Source: Glandiceps talaboti
Taxonomy: Eukaryota > Hemichordata > Enteropneusta > Spengelidae
Direction: 5' to 3'
Length of the DNA: 64,000 bases
NCBI RefSeq assembly: GCF_964340395.1
Contig: NC_135563.1
Coordinates: 5,071,422 to 5,135,421 of the forward strand
The translations under genes and the position numbers were made by a program. Positions within the stretch are counted from its first letter, which is position 1, and every line of letters starts with the position of its first letter. This document shows, piece by piece, positions 1-11,669 of this stretch. The notes under the pieces are model-generated. The model saw only the letters and a program-made list of their open reading frames with translations, made no database searches and was not told the origin of the DNA.

Positions 1-1007
1 TTAAGTTTGATTCCCAATGCATATCGGGTTAACTGTTATCAGCCAATTCTCGAGTACGAAGAAGCATTGATTGCTTTTTAACATGCTATTCCCTTCTGTA
101 AAACATTTGCCTTTTGCTTACCACGAATTAGATTGCGAATGCTTATAGAAGGGATGGGTGTGTGGCAGAACAATTAACACCTCAGGTACATGCAAGCTTT
201 GAAAATCAGCTGATGACAGCTTTTGAGATAAGCATTGGACATAAAATGCACTCAACATATAATCTCATAGTATAATATAAATTCTATATTTATTATTAGA
301 ATGAAAACAATTCAAATCTTCACACAATGTTTCCTTACCCTTGTGGTATCAATTGTATTGAACATTTAAAGTCGTCTCAAACGTACATCTTCGAATATGT
401 TTTCATGCCCCCTGTGGTTTGATTTGTATATGCCTTCCAGTTCTGTCCCACAAACTATTTTTTAAACAACGCCCTCTTCGACTGATCTATCATTTTGAGA
501 TGTTACGATGAGAAACATAACAATAACTAGGGTCACCCAAACAGGGTCTATACAACTTTTTTTAAGGTAAAAAAAAGTTCAAACGATAAATCTATTTTAT
601 TAACATTCACGTGAAAATAAAGATAGTTGGGTATATCCTGTTTTTTTTTGTGTGTGTATTCCAGAAGTGCGGATAACGTTTACAGTCCCAGAATGCTATT
701 TGCCTTAATGTAATACAACCTCAAGAAGTTCTCCACGCCAAGTCAGGGGAGCACAGACATTTGGTAAAGTCATTCATAGAGTTACCAGATACGTTTAAAC
801 TGTTCCGACGTCATCAGACTAGGCTTAAAATTTCTTCAGAACAGAATAATCAAAAGTAGTTGTTCGATGTCAAGTTGGTGTGTAATATCAAAGGGAAATG
901 GGTTTTTAAAAAAAACGTTGAAATGAGTATTCCCGTATTGATGGTAACTCTCATTAACTCATTTACACATTGAGATCGTGTTCTTGCTCACTGGTAGGTT
1001 TTACATA
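1..1007. other. Non-coding AT-rich stretch, nothing recognised
   Basis: I see no splice-flanked open frame, RNA gene or clear repeat here. Short A and T runs near 550-650 and 907-915 are the only simple sequence. It serves as the left flank of the SINE that starts near 1,008. Confidence 0.5.
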
Positions 1008-1372
1008 CAATATTAATAATAATAATAATGTTGGTTTTTATATAGCGCTTTCCCAGTCTGGGTGCTCAAAGCGCTTTACAATTATTGGCTGGCTCGGATC
1101 TATAGCGGCACAACGGCCTTTTATACTTCCTCAACTCCCTGCTGGGGGAGCATCCATTGCAGCCTTTGTAAGGGCATAGGATTAAAGCATTCACATTGCA
1201 ACCTCTATCCTACCAGGTCCCAATTATACAGCTGGGTTGACTGAGGCACGGTCATGGTTCAAATCTTAGCCACTCAGGAACAAACGGTATCGAAGGGCTC
1301 GAACCTGCAACCTGCAGATTCCAAGCCGGCCACTCTAATCTTTCGCCCATCATGACCTTACGCGTATTATTA
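1008..1372 (-). mobile_element. tRNA-derived SINE, minus strand
   Basis: Read on the minus strand, the head at about 1,290-1,360 carries a pol III B-box (GGTTCGAGCCC, complement of 1,295-1,305), with an A-box-like TGGCCGGCTTGG about 20 bases upstream. The body contains the paired words TATAGCGCTTTCC and CAAAGCGCTTTACA (1,041-1,082 on +), which recur in SINE-like repeats of aquatic animals. The element ends in a short ATT/AAT repeat at 1,010-1,030, as expected for a SINE tail. The two small open frames here are accidental. Box positions are read directly; the family assignment is from memory of the motif. Confidence 0.6.
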
Positions 1373-1919
1373 TTGAAGATCAATATTTCAATCACTTTTT
1401 TATTAACTCGTGATATCATGACATATATTCATCGATAACACACTGATGGATACTGTGATGGAAAAAAGTACGGAAAGACATCAAGTTGTGGGTGCTGTCT
1501 TACAATTGGACAAACTATAACTTCACCGAGGGGTCCTACTTCAGTCGGGATCTATTTCCTGCTTTCATATTATGTGACTCGTTGATCAACCATTTTAATC
1601 CGATGGATATTGTTTCAAATGTTCTACACGTTAGTACACGTGTTTTTGTTTTCTGTTTTTTCAATTCAGACATATTTGTTAGCAATTATTCAGAACTAGT
1701 GACCTTATATGCGCGTGATAATAGGTGCCTAGAAGTTTGTTGCGCCTTCCGTCTCTATTTAGTAATGGTAGACAAAGACAGTCGAAAAATTTCAAGTCAC
1801 AAATTTCAAGTTTGAAACAACCGTAATACATTGGATTACCAACAAAGACGATTTTTTTATTTAGCTTGTAGAAGTTTTAATTATATGGGTATAGTATGGG
1901 ATACCGATATGTATGAACA
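1373..1919. other. Gene-free stretch with one unsupported ORF
   Basis: A 109-codon open frame (1,486-1,815, +) has no ATG at its start, no splice signals and an AT-driven composition, so I do not call it a gene. Nothing else stands out. Confidence 0.4.
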
Positions 1920-2150
1920 GATATGTGGGTATGTATTGGTGCATACAAAATATATGAGTATATATTGGTGCATACAAAATGTGTGGGTATATATTGGTGC
2001 ATAGAAAATATGTGGATATATATTAGTGCATACAAAATATGTGGTATATATTGGTGCGTAGAAAATATGTGGGTATGTATTGGTGCATACAAAATATGTG
2101 GGTATATATTGGTGCATAGAAAATATGTGGGTATATATTGGTGCATACAC
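1920..2150. repeat. 29-bp minisatellite, about 8 copies
   Basis: The unit is close to GTGGGTATATATTGGTGCAT followed by ACAAAATAT, period 29, with small substitutions (GCATAC/GCATAG alternate). Because 29 is not a multiple of three, the array stays open in several frames on both strands, giving overlapping MWVCIGAYK- and HTHIFY-type peptides. These are artefacts of the repeat. Confidence 0.9.
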
Positions 2151-5100
2151 ACCGAATAAAGATATACAAGTATACCATATGGATACATATATACTCAGCC
2201 ATGGTATGTATGGCGCCTCTGAGTTGTCTCTGCTTTATACTCTTGTTTTTATTCCAGACTGTCAGCCGCCACCTGTTGATATTTAGGCCGTCCCTTGCAA
2301 TCCAGGTGTACATTTGATTCGTTTGTCTTTTTAACTATAAACAGTCAGCTTGGTCTACGGAGCCGTGCGAGTAATCCACGTACTAGTACTAGAGACAAGA
2401 CTCTCCTTCGAGGGATTTCTACGTTGAATTGTGAATTTATTGCTGTTTTTGTTTTAAGTTATCGTGAATTTTTTTTGAGCATTTGCGAATTGCGTTTTTC
2501 CATTTTTGTCTACGTGAACTTTCTTTTCTCTATTCCAGTTTACGGTATGTCCACGGCAGCTTTATTTATCATATCTAGAATGTTGGTCTTAACACATGGT
2601 ATACTTTATCTACACTTGCCAGTAACGTTCATTTTTGACAACAAGTCGTCCCATTTTATATCCAGTCGATTTAAATCGACTATTCATACTTTGCATTTGA
2701 AGAGACGTAATTTCATTAAAGAAGAACGTTTCGTAATCATTCAAATGATTTGAAATTGATCCGGTGGTGTTTTTGAAAGGCAAGTCAAGTTTTGTACTGA
2801 ACGAAGAATTATTTTTTGCATCAACTGTTTGTATATGACAAGTGAGAATACACTGTCGTTTCATATATTCAGAGCAATTGTAATTTATTATTGTAGCATT
2901 TTGAACGGCCAATTAGTGCCCATGGTGTTGGTGACCTGTCCCGTCTCGTAAGCCTGTGTAAGTTACACAGATATGTATGAACACAGACCTACAGTGCACA
3001 TATAATATATAAATATGCGGTATGTACTTTGATATCATTTATTTTCGCTCTCAAATATACTAGCTAAAAGACAATTTTTCCCACGTTGGTTCTATTTTAT
3101 CTGAGAGAACACTGTCAATGTATGTGATGTTACAGTTTTCACTTAGACTGTACCGTATATAATTAGTGTTTTATCAAATCAAGCCGAAATAGGAAGGCAT
3201 GTGTTCAGTGTCTATAGAACCACAAAAGTGATATATTCCGAATAGCTATATTTGTGTTTGAGGCTGTCGCTAGGTGGCGATATAATAACAATTCCAACGC
3301 TGACGACTCAAATATATGCGCAACTTCGTTGTTGTTTTTTTGTAATCCTAGATTGCTTAGTGAAAAATAAATAAGATATTGGAACATTTTTCAAGGAAAA
3401 CCAGACCATATTAAAAGGTAACCTTTCCGAATTATCGTGTTGTGTATTCAGTAGCGAAATGAATAATGACTTGTATTACATGTAAATGGTACTTACAGTA
3501 TTCTATATACTACCAAGGAAACTTAACCATCTCGTGGTATTCATAACGCAAACCCAACATTTGGTTATGGTGCATTAACAATTAGATGTGGTAGGTATAT
3601 AAACCCGCTTGTTATGCTCAGATCAGGCCCCTGTACATGATAGCGCCCCCAATGTTAGTTATCAAAATTACTTCGCTTTTCTTTTTCTTATTATCCACCG
3701 TCCTTGATTTATTCCTGTCAAGTATATCGTATGGTATAGTTCATCAGCAAGGCTTTACAAACCAACGTAAAGCAAATTGAACTATAGTAACTGTAACAGT
3801 AACAAAATGTATACACTAAATGTTTGTTTTCTTTGGAATTCAACATACCCCGAACATCTCATAAATATATATCATAGGCTAATATAATTATATATAACAA
3901 CCGAGGATATAACGGGGATGGGAAGTAGCCTTTGATTTAAAGCAAAACAAACTAAAACAAAACCATGCAATCATTTCAAAACAGCACTGGATAGCCGTGA
4001 ATGATGACATGCTGAAATTGTATCACTTGCCACAAAACTGAAATATGTACCGGACGAAAAGTGTAAAAGTGTTGTGTTAAGACATAGGTTAGTGTTTTTA
4101 TTTCGGACTTTAGTGTTAATTAATGTTCGTAGATTTAGGAGAAGTGCGAAACAAGTTAACTTTATCTCCTAACTTTGACACTGAATTAGTTCTCTTCTCA
4201 CGTAAGCACTATTTGTTTTAGTTTATTTGTTGTAACATTCTGCAGCTGTAACAGAGGTATGAATTATAATTGAGAAGAGAGATTCTGACATTGCCTTGAG
4301 GTTACCGTGTACATGTTATTTATCTACTTTGACTTCTAAAGTATCATGTATGTATGTACAAATATTAAACGCTATTACTCTGTATAGCCTAGGTCAATAT
4401 TTTGTGCTGGACGTCTTCATTAAAAATCAGGGAAGACTTAAGGGCTTTTAAGGGATGTAGTCACATGAAATTAATATTAGCAAAGACTTGACCTGAACTA
4501 TAAAGAGAATGTTATGAGATAGAACTTAATGGAAGATTAGGTGGTTCATGGTGGTTGAAATAAAATGTTGTTGGGTCCAAATCCTCCAGCCCCCCCCCCC
4601 CTTGAAATCAACTAATTACCCCTTATATGCATTTTTATTAAAAATAAATTTCATGGATACTGTTGTAGCTAGTAGAGACGCCTGAGCTATTCATTGTCTA
4701 TGAATGACTTAGCCAGTCCTAAACCTGGAATACTGATAGTAAGTAATATATGCTTATTCTAGTAAGTCTGAGGACTAGCAACTTTTAGTTACAATGAGAT
4801 GAATTGTGTTACTGATGACAAACCTGGCATGGTATTCAAGCTTAAGATATCAAATTAATCAGGAAGACTACATTATATTTTGGACTATCGTGGTAGTTAT
4901 ACATATTTATCAGTATGCCATTTAATATATAACCGTTCAATTTACTCAGAAGTGAACAACAAATATTTTTATATAAACTATTTATTGGTTTCGTATCCTC
5001 CTCAATGAAAAAAAAATGATTTGCGATATTATAATGGAATGATATACTAAATCTTATTTTTGTTGCTTTGTTGCTTTTTGAAAAACAATTATAATCGAGT

Positions 5101-5529
5101 TTTAATAATTGGTGATAACCAATGTTAATGAAAACAAAACAATAAGCGATGTATATAATAACTTCGTGTCTTCCGCCAAGTCAAGATGTACCCATCTAAA
5201 CTTAAAACTGACTTGTGTCCGTTTCCACTCCACTCCACCCCATCCCCCCACCCCACCCCCGACGAGAGAAATTGTATCGAAGCCCGCCCCCTCATGGTCG
5301 GAAAATGTGATGCACCTGAATATGCAGTCAGGTTGACAGGTCAGGTTGATCCTTCAATCGTTTCAGTTAGCAGAAAGATAAAATATTAATATGGACTGTG
5401 GTCGTTATAGTAGTTACCTCGTTTGTCGATAATTACATCCCTCTATCTCGTTTACTTAGTTTCTAAAGTCAAATGCAATGGCCATGGCCAGTTAGTAAAA
5501 ATATAATACATAAAGAGATGGCCATTTTG
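2151..5529. other. Long gene-free region
   Basis: A 152-codon + frame (2,295-2,753) shows no start context, domain or splice structure and is probably chance. There is a poly-C run near 4,590 and many AT-rich tracts, including ATATAT runs near 3,870-3,900. I see no conserved exon, RNA gene or clear terminal inverted repeats. Confidence 0.4.
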
Positions 5530-5538
5530 AAGCCCCTG

Positions 5539-5635
5539 TAGCCTGGAATCCATGCGGATTGGATTTTGTACACTCGTCTTGGAAAGACGAGACAGTGTAA
5601 AAATGAAAAATCCAATCCGTATGGATTCCAGGCTA
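5539..5635. mobile_element. 97-bp foldback MITE with 9-bp target duplication
   Basis: Near-perfect hairpin beginning TAGCCTGGAATCCATGCGGA and ending in its complement TCCGTATGGATTCCAGGCTA. The arms are about 42 bases and meet around CTTGGAAAG. It is flanked by the direct repeat AAGCCCCTG at 5,530-5,538 and 5,636-5,644, a clean 9-bp target duplication. Such duplications are typical of Mutator-like elements. It has no coding capacity. Related TAGC...AATCCA termini occur at 42,238 and 62,524. Confidence 0.88.
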
Positions 5636-5644
5636 AAGCCCCTG

Positions 5645-6193
5645 GAGATGTGGTGGATATCACATCGGAAGTTGGATAACTTTGAAAATTAACTGCGTAG
5701 TACAATGGTAAAAATAAGTCCACAACAAGACACTACAAAGAACAACTGTGGTTGTGCGTAGTTTTATGATCGTCAGATAAAAACTTAGTTTGCCATATGC
5801 TCGAGACTTGTCTTCAAGAATTTTGACAATTGGGGAGAAGGTCACAGTAAAGATTACAATTTGTAACAAAGTTTTTACATCAAAATCATAATTTCTTTTG
5901 ATATTATAAAATAAGTGTAATGAACACCACACAATTACAATGACCACCTAACATTTTTGGTGGTCTGAAGTGTACGTATTCTACAACAACTAATCAGTCT
6001 TTCAAACAGGTTGAAGACGCTATTTCAGAACGACATTGTGGTGATGGCTCTGATATGATGACAACATATATTTGAAGAGAAGAAAAAGGTCGTAGGGAAA
6101 GACTGGTTCTCCGTGAGACTGGAACACAGAAAACACGGGTGAATGTTTCTACACAACTATTATCTAATGCACACATTCATGAACAAATATATC
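5645..6193. other. Gene-free spacer
   Basis: Only short AT-biased frames are present (5,660-5,947 on the minus strand and others), without start context or splice sites. Nothing further recognised. Confidence 0.4.
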
Positions 6194-6194
6194 A

Positions 6195-6804
6195 CAACTG
6201 TCGACATCAGATCGTGGAGGAACGGAACCTGTTACAAAAACAGAGAAATTAAACGACTGAATTGGATTAATAACACTTGGCACAGTTGGAAGTACATAGA
6301 CTTATTACATTTCATCATTTGATAAGAACAGCTGTATAGCCTCTTTACATAACAGTTCACATTCACAAACAAATGTCTAGACTGTCAACAGTCGCTCGCG
6401 CCTTTTTTTCCTACGTTTTATCTAAACTTAAGTCGTCGCCGCGATCCGATCCGGCGCAACACTACTATAATCGCATACTGATAGCTCAGGCCTTCGGCCC
6501 TCGATATCAGTATGCGATTATAGTAGTATTGTGCCGGATCGGAGTGCCGCAACGACTTAAGTTTAGATAAAACGTAGGGAAAAAAGGCGCGAGCGACTGT
6601 CGACAGTCTAACAAATGTCCTGTTCCCCTGGCATTTTATGTACACATAAAGAGGCCATAAAACTGTTCTTATCAAACCATGAAATGTAATACAAGTCTCT
6701 GTACTTCCAACATGCTGAGCCAAGTATTTTTAATCCAATTCATTTGTTTACTTTCCTTGTTTGTAACAGGTTCCGTTCGTCCAAAGTCTGATGTCGGTAG
6801 TTGT
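6195..6804. mobile_element. Outer foldback element, interrupted by a second foldback
   Basis: The left arm runs from about 6,195 (ACAACTGTCGACATCAGA) and the right arm ends about 6,804 (complement ACAACTACCGACATCAGA). Both arms contain GGAACGGAACCTGTTAC, GAATTGGATTAA and GCCTCTTTA words in mirrored order, so the pre-insertion element was a foldback of roughly 370 bp. The centre is occupied by the 233-bp hairpin at 6,378-6,610. Another nearly complete copy lies at 58,609-58,904 and a partial one at 47,983-48,070, so this is a dispersed family. Confidence 0.85.
6378..6610. mobile_element. Inner 233-bp foldback MITE, 9-bp target duplication
   Basis: Starts TAGACTGTCAACAGTCGCTC and ends with the complement GAGCGACTGTCGACAGTCTA. 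The two arms are almost perfectly complementary over their whole length and meet at GGCCTTCGGCC near 6,490. The direct repeat ACAAATGTC at 6,369-6,377 and 6,611-6,619 is a 9-bp target duplication inside the outer element. High arm identity implies a fairly recent insertion. No coding capacity. A half copy lies at 36,186-36,312. Confidence 0.92.
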
Positions 6805-6810
6805 ACATTG

Positions 6811-7604
6811 CACATGTGACATGTAAATTCATACAATTACTGTTATTCAACAAAATTTCTTATATTATAGAAATTCCGATTTGTGAGAGGTTACAAAAGT
6901 TTCAATTATTTACTCTCCAGGATAATCTCAGATTACTGTAGTGATGACTTGAATGGTTCGAATAATAAATTTACCGTCCAACCAAACATTAAACAGTAAT
7001 GACCGATGACATGTGAGAACGTTTGTAAATATTTCTTGTAAGTGTACTGATGCAAGGTAATAAACCGGTGCATTTTTATAACTGGCTTTACAATGTCACA
7101 AGCTGAGTTAATAAGCTGTTTGAGTGAAAATACTTAAAATATAAAATCATAACTATACTTAAATTACTAAATCATATGAATATACATAACGTCATTATTT
7201 TATGATCTATTGATATAGTCACCACTTTTATATCACGTGACTGTAAATCATACAATACTATAGCAATATGACGACATAGTTTTATATGACGTTGTACTGG
7301 TCTTAGTTTAGAATCGTATGTTATCGAAGGGTTACACAGATTGACAAGATCGGAAAGTATTAGACATTGGTGGCCAAAGAGTTACACTACTTAAGGCTAC
7401 ACTTCATGTACATACGGCCCGGCCTGTACTCTAAACGATCACGTGACTAAGTTATATATATAAGCTTACGAAACATCGAAACATGTAACATATACTGTAC
7501 ATTGAAACATAGTTTAGTATACTAGCCATGCATAATATAACGGAAGCTAAAGATAGTTGCTCACGTACACGTGTTCATGGCATTTTCACTTTTCTTTTAT
7601 TGCA
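6811..7604. other. Gene-free spacer
   Basis: AT-rich sequence with scattered CpGs and no supported exon. It runs into a long GTAT array at 7,605. Confidence 0.4.
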
Positions 7605-7750
7605 ATGTATGTATGTATGTATGTATGTATGTATGTATGTATGTATGTATGTATGTATGTATGTATGTGTGTGTGTGTATGTATGTATGTATGTATGTAT
7701 GTATGTATGTATGTATGTATATATGCATGCATGTATGTATGTATGTATGT
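7605..7750. repeat. (GTAT)n microsatellite
   Basis: About 36 units of GTAT interrupted once by GTGTGTGT near 7,667-7,677 and by a short ATATGCATGC variant near 7,720. All overlapping frames encode MYVC- or YIHT-type peptides and are not genes. Confidence 0.98.
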
Positions 7751-7945
7751 GGTGTTAAGTTGATAACACATTCTGTTTGTAAACCATCAGCTGTTATTTC
7801 GAATCATGAAATCATGGTAATCATGAAATTTCATAGGAATGTTTTAGACAAACGGAAGCGGTGGAGGATCACATTTTATGCAAGAGATCAGGCTTGATTT
7901 TCGGCTATTTCGACAATACTCTTACAAATCGTTTTACTCGAAAAT

Positions 7946-8033
7946 ACAACACAACACAACACAACACAACACAACACAACACAACACAACACAACACAAC
8001 ACAACACAACACAACACAACACAACACAACACA
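7946..8033. repeat. (ACAAC)n pentanucleotide array
   Basis: About 17 perfect units of the pentamer ACAAC. It is unusual in its purity compared with the tetranucleotide arrays around it. Confidence 0.98.
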
Positions 8034-9552
8034 TATACGCCAACGCAAAAATAATATTCACTAGACTTTCTCATTCAGTTGTTCCTCCGGGTCGTTCATG
8101 CCAATATATGTACATCCTGTAACAAACCAAAAGTTGTAATATCATATCATATCATGTCATATTATATACGTTATTTTTTCTGAGAGAAATGAGATGAATT
8201 CAAAGTATTGCATATTTTTCAACAATCCGTATTTCATTACATACTTACATACCATATTCAATCGTGTTATCTTGAGGAACTTGTCACACGGGTATTTATA
8301 ACTAAATTCTTACTACACCGCCATTTGGTAATGTATAGTGGTCTGAGTTACAGAATTATTATTAGGAAAATTTAGCTGAAACTCTTTGTTAACAGACGAG
8401 CTTAGGTCTGTCACCTTACCATCTTCTTGACCAGCTCAGTATAAATTTGAATACAGAGTATTATTGCAGCTAATGTATTGAGGGCGTTCATGTGACGTCG
8501 GTTCATATATGCAAAGAAGCTAACAACGACTCACCTTTGTCAAAAACAGCGATCAGAAGGAAAGTTCAAAGGTCAGTGCGTCACCTTAAAACTGAGGTCA
8601 CTTACCGAGGTCTCGAGCTCTTTCATATTTGTGTTACGGGACTTTGGACAGTCACATGAATGCGGTTTACCGCGACAGCCATTTTTTGGAGAAGGCAATA
8701 AAAGAGGACAATAGCAGACTTTGTAAGTTACGGCGTGAAAACACCAAGTGGAGGGCATAATCAAAGCCAGAATGTAAACGTACTTAAAAACTGCGCGAAC
8801 TGAAGAACAAAATAGCCTACATGCAGTGTATGGACCCCGACGTATCTCAAAGTATCTCACAGCGCTCTATACAAACTTCAATAAGTAAGTAATTCTGATA
8901 CATGCATATATTGTATTTATGTCTTGTACGTGTTAACTGTGGTTTTATAACCCCTTATGGATCTGAAACATCGTGATCAGAAACAATAACCATTTTACAT
9001 ATAAACTTATGTGGAGAACAAGGAAGTAACCTCTGCCCTTATGCGCATTTCAAAACAAAACAAACAGTGACTCTAGATCCAAGTGTGTCCATTGTTGTCA
9101 TTCTTAATACCTAATAATGTCTGGTCTGTTTTTCATATGCCCTGTGGCGTCCAGTTTCAATATGTTTAGGAATATGGACGGGGTGCGTTATGGATTGCGC
9201 GAGACGTGGCGACCATTGTCGATGACGGCATGGAACCATGTGGGCTTACCTTCCATTTATATTGTAGTTTTATAGACACCCCTACAAACGATTTTTACAT
9301 TTCGGTCACGTAATTGGTAAAAGTAACGAAAAACATACAAGTCCTGTCTACGCCCCCTCCTCACCCTTTATACAGGCTTTGGAATGAAAACGTAAGTACT
9401 GGCCATGTTTGGTTGATAGGTTGACTGCTTTTCCGTCAGTTTTGTCAGTTTTTATGTGCGTGATAATCGACAATTCGGCTAGCCTACCAATTTTAGCAGT
9501 CAGAACGTTGTCATTTCAAGTTTTCCATCAATGATAATCAATCACTCCATCA
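8034..9552. other. Gene-free region with one weak minus-strand exon candidate
   Basis: A minus-strand frame at 8,573-8,860 contains a CpG-bearing piece that reads into a consensus donor (complement of GTAAGTGACC near 8,600), but no good acceptor or start could be found. Otherwise I see only short frames and ATATC-type repeats near 8,140. Confidence 0.3.
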
Positions 9553-9554
9553 CA

Positions 9555-9588
<34 letters not shown>

Positions 9589-9735
9589 CATACATACATA
9601 CATACATACATACATACATACATACATACATACATACAAACATACAAACATACACACACACACACACATACATACATACATACATACATACATACATACA
9701 TACATACATACATACATACATACATACATACATAC
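9553..9735. repeat. (CATA)n microsatellite
   Basis: About 45 tetranucleotide units, interrupted by CAAACATACAAACATA and by CACACACACA near 9,637-9,670. Reverse complement of the GTAT class seen at 7.6 kb. Confidence 0.98.
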
Positions 9736-10108
9736 ACTCTAGTAGATGTAAACTATTTGTCGATAAATCAGTCGAGTTGTGAGTTTATTCTAAGTATATA
9801 TCTGTAATAACGTCCGTGGTTTCAATGTCTGTCTATACTCAGTAACTTAATAGGGAATATCCGGTTACAGTGTTGATTTCACTCATATATTATGCTTATT
9901 ATAAACATGTCGTACTAATGATGTTTATCACATGGTAAGATACTGTCATGCTGACCTGTCCATAGATACTAAACTGTGTACATAGTTTTAATGATAGTAT
10001 TGTGTGCACTCAAATTACGATGGCATTATATGGTGTTCTAATTCATTATCATCATCAGAGGCGATGAGTATGCTGCGGGAGCACGCGCACGTGTGTATGT
10101 ACTGTGTG

Positions 10109-10243
10109 TGTGTGTCTTTGTGTATGTATGTATGTATGTATGTATGTATGTATGTATGTATGTATGTATGTATGTACATGTATGTATGTATGTATGTATG
10201 TATGTATGTATGTATGTATTTTCTGTATGTATGTATGTATGTA

Positions 10244-10278
<35 letters not shown>

Positions 10279-10321
10279 ATGTATGTATGTATGTATGTAT
10301 GTATGTATGTATGTATGTATA
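10109..10321. repeat. Compound (GTAT)n-(GTCT)n-(GTAT)n array
   Basis: GTAT units, a block of about eight GTCT units at 10,245-10,278, then GTAT again. The open frames across it are repeat translations. Confidence 0.97.
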
Positions 10322-10468
10322 CTATGTAGAAATAGGAACTTGTGAGACAATCCGAATAAATAGATGTAAAATCCAACGTTTCGAATAAAAATTCTTTATC
10401 AAGGTATTTATAGGCAAGACATATTACGTAAACACTAGAATATATCCGAAACAATGCCATTATATATT

Positions 10469-10544
10469 ATGTATGTATGTATGTATGTATGTATGTATGT
10501 ATGTATGTATGTATGTATGTATGTATGTATGTATGTGTGTGTGT
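10469..10544. repeat. (GTAT)n microsatellite ending in GTGT
   Basis: About 17 GTAT units followed by GTGTGTGT. Only 150 bp from the array that ends at 10,321. Confidence 0.97.
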
Positions 10545-11294
10545 TGATCAGTATATGCAAGCAAGCGCGTTAACTTTGTTAAAAGCACAGACAAGCATAC
10601 AAGTACTAGCCGTCATGATCACTATTCGACCTTGCATAACACAGTCAAACAGTGAGCTTCTCCATGAGCAATTACTGTAGTTTACTGCTGCAATACAAAA
10701 ATGGACAAACTATTTGTTTCACAACACAGCTATGCACAGAAAGATAAAATGACAATACTCAAGTATGCTTGGAAAACAGAAATCACCCCATCATGAAATC
10801 CACCACTGAAATAACATCCGTAATTGAGAACAATTCCCAAAGTTGCTTAAGAGATTAAACATGCAGACCATTACTCAATGGGGTTTTCCGATTAGTGTAG
10901 TTTTTAAACGTATAATACTCACCACATATCATGCATATAGTAATGTTGTTCTCGCTATAAATATTCCTTTGTAGCAAGGCCTGTATACATTCTTTGTCGT
11001 CCCTTGCAACCATGGTCGACATTGCTGTCATTTTGAGGCTAGCTATTAAACTAGCGTACGTTTTCATTGCATCAGCGGATGCACAGTGTGTTCTGGCCGG
11101 GACAATATTTTTGACATATACGTTGGTTTCTCTACCCTATGTACCGTGAAGATATTTTTGGATTCTTAAATGTATCGTGATTAACCAACATGGCAGGATT
11201 TCCGAATGGTTCCGCTCCTATTCGACCTTTTTACAGGAGAACTATTGCGATTTCAGCTTCTGACAACAATATTAGCTGACTATATTACATGTGT
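10545..11294. other. Gene-free spacer
   Basis: No supported exon, RNA or repeat. Several short frames on both strands lack start or splice context. Confidence 0.4.
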
Positions 11295-11476
11295 AATAAA
11301 GACGTAATTACAATCTATATATCCTACTGGACTTGGTGTTGTTTTGAATGACAACATTTTCACCTCCTATCATCAGTCGGCAAGAAGAAGCGTCCAGGAT
11401 AGGACGAGAAACTGTTGACATTCGAAACAACACCAAGTCCAATGGCCCTGGGATGGATTGTAATTACTTCATTATT
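11295..11476. mobile_element. About 180-bp MITE with long inverted ends
   Basis: The left end contains GTAATTACAATC then TGGACTTGGTGTTGTTTTGA (11,328-11,347). The right end carries the complement, CGAAACAACACCAAGTCCA (11,423-11,441) then GATTGTAATTAC (11,456-11,467). The arms are about 60 bases with small indels. There is no coding capacity. Ends rich in TTATTA and TA suggest a mariner-like or unclassified MITE; I could not define the target duplication. Confidence 0.7.
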
Positions 11477-11669
11477 AACTTCATACCTGGATGATTGCGA
11501 TCATCCATATACAGTTGATTACATTGTTGGAATTTGAAGTATAGTATCTTCAATACCACATACCTGTACTATATGTTGGTCAAAATGAAATTTAAGAATG
11601 TCTAAGAACCCTCTTGGGATTTGGAATCATGTCTTTCTGCATACAGACCCAAATTATTAACTTTTAATA

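Noticed and set aside
1486-1815. 109-codon ORF on the + strand
   Set aside because: No ATG at its start, and no splice or conserved-protein signal.
1920-2150. CRISPR-like direct repeats
   Set aside because: The 29-bp units are directly contiguous without spacers, in an intron-bearing eukaryotic sequence, so this is a minisatellite.
2295-2753. 152-codon ORF on the + strand
   Set aside because: No ATG at its start, no domain, and AT-driven composition. A possible short exon at its TTCCAG/GTATGT would be only a few bases long.
7528-7897. Long MYVCMYVC / YIHTYIHT open frames
   Set aside because: Pure translation of GTAT/CATA arrays, open on both strands. The same applies at 9.5, 10.1, 14.4, 18.3 and 20.2 kb.
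8573-8860. Minus-strand exon with GTAAGT donor
   Set aside because: The donor is good, but no acceptor, start site or neighbouring exon could be found.
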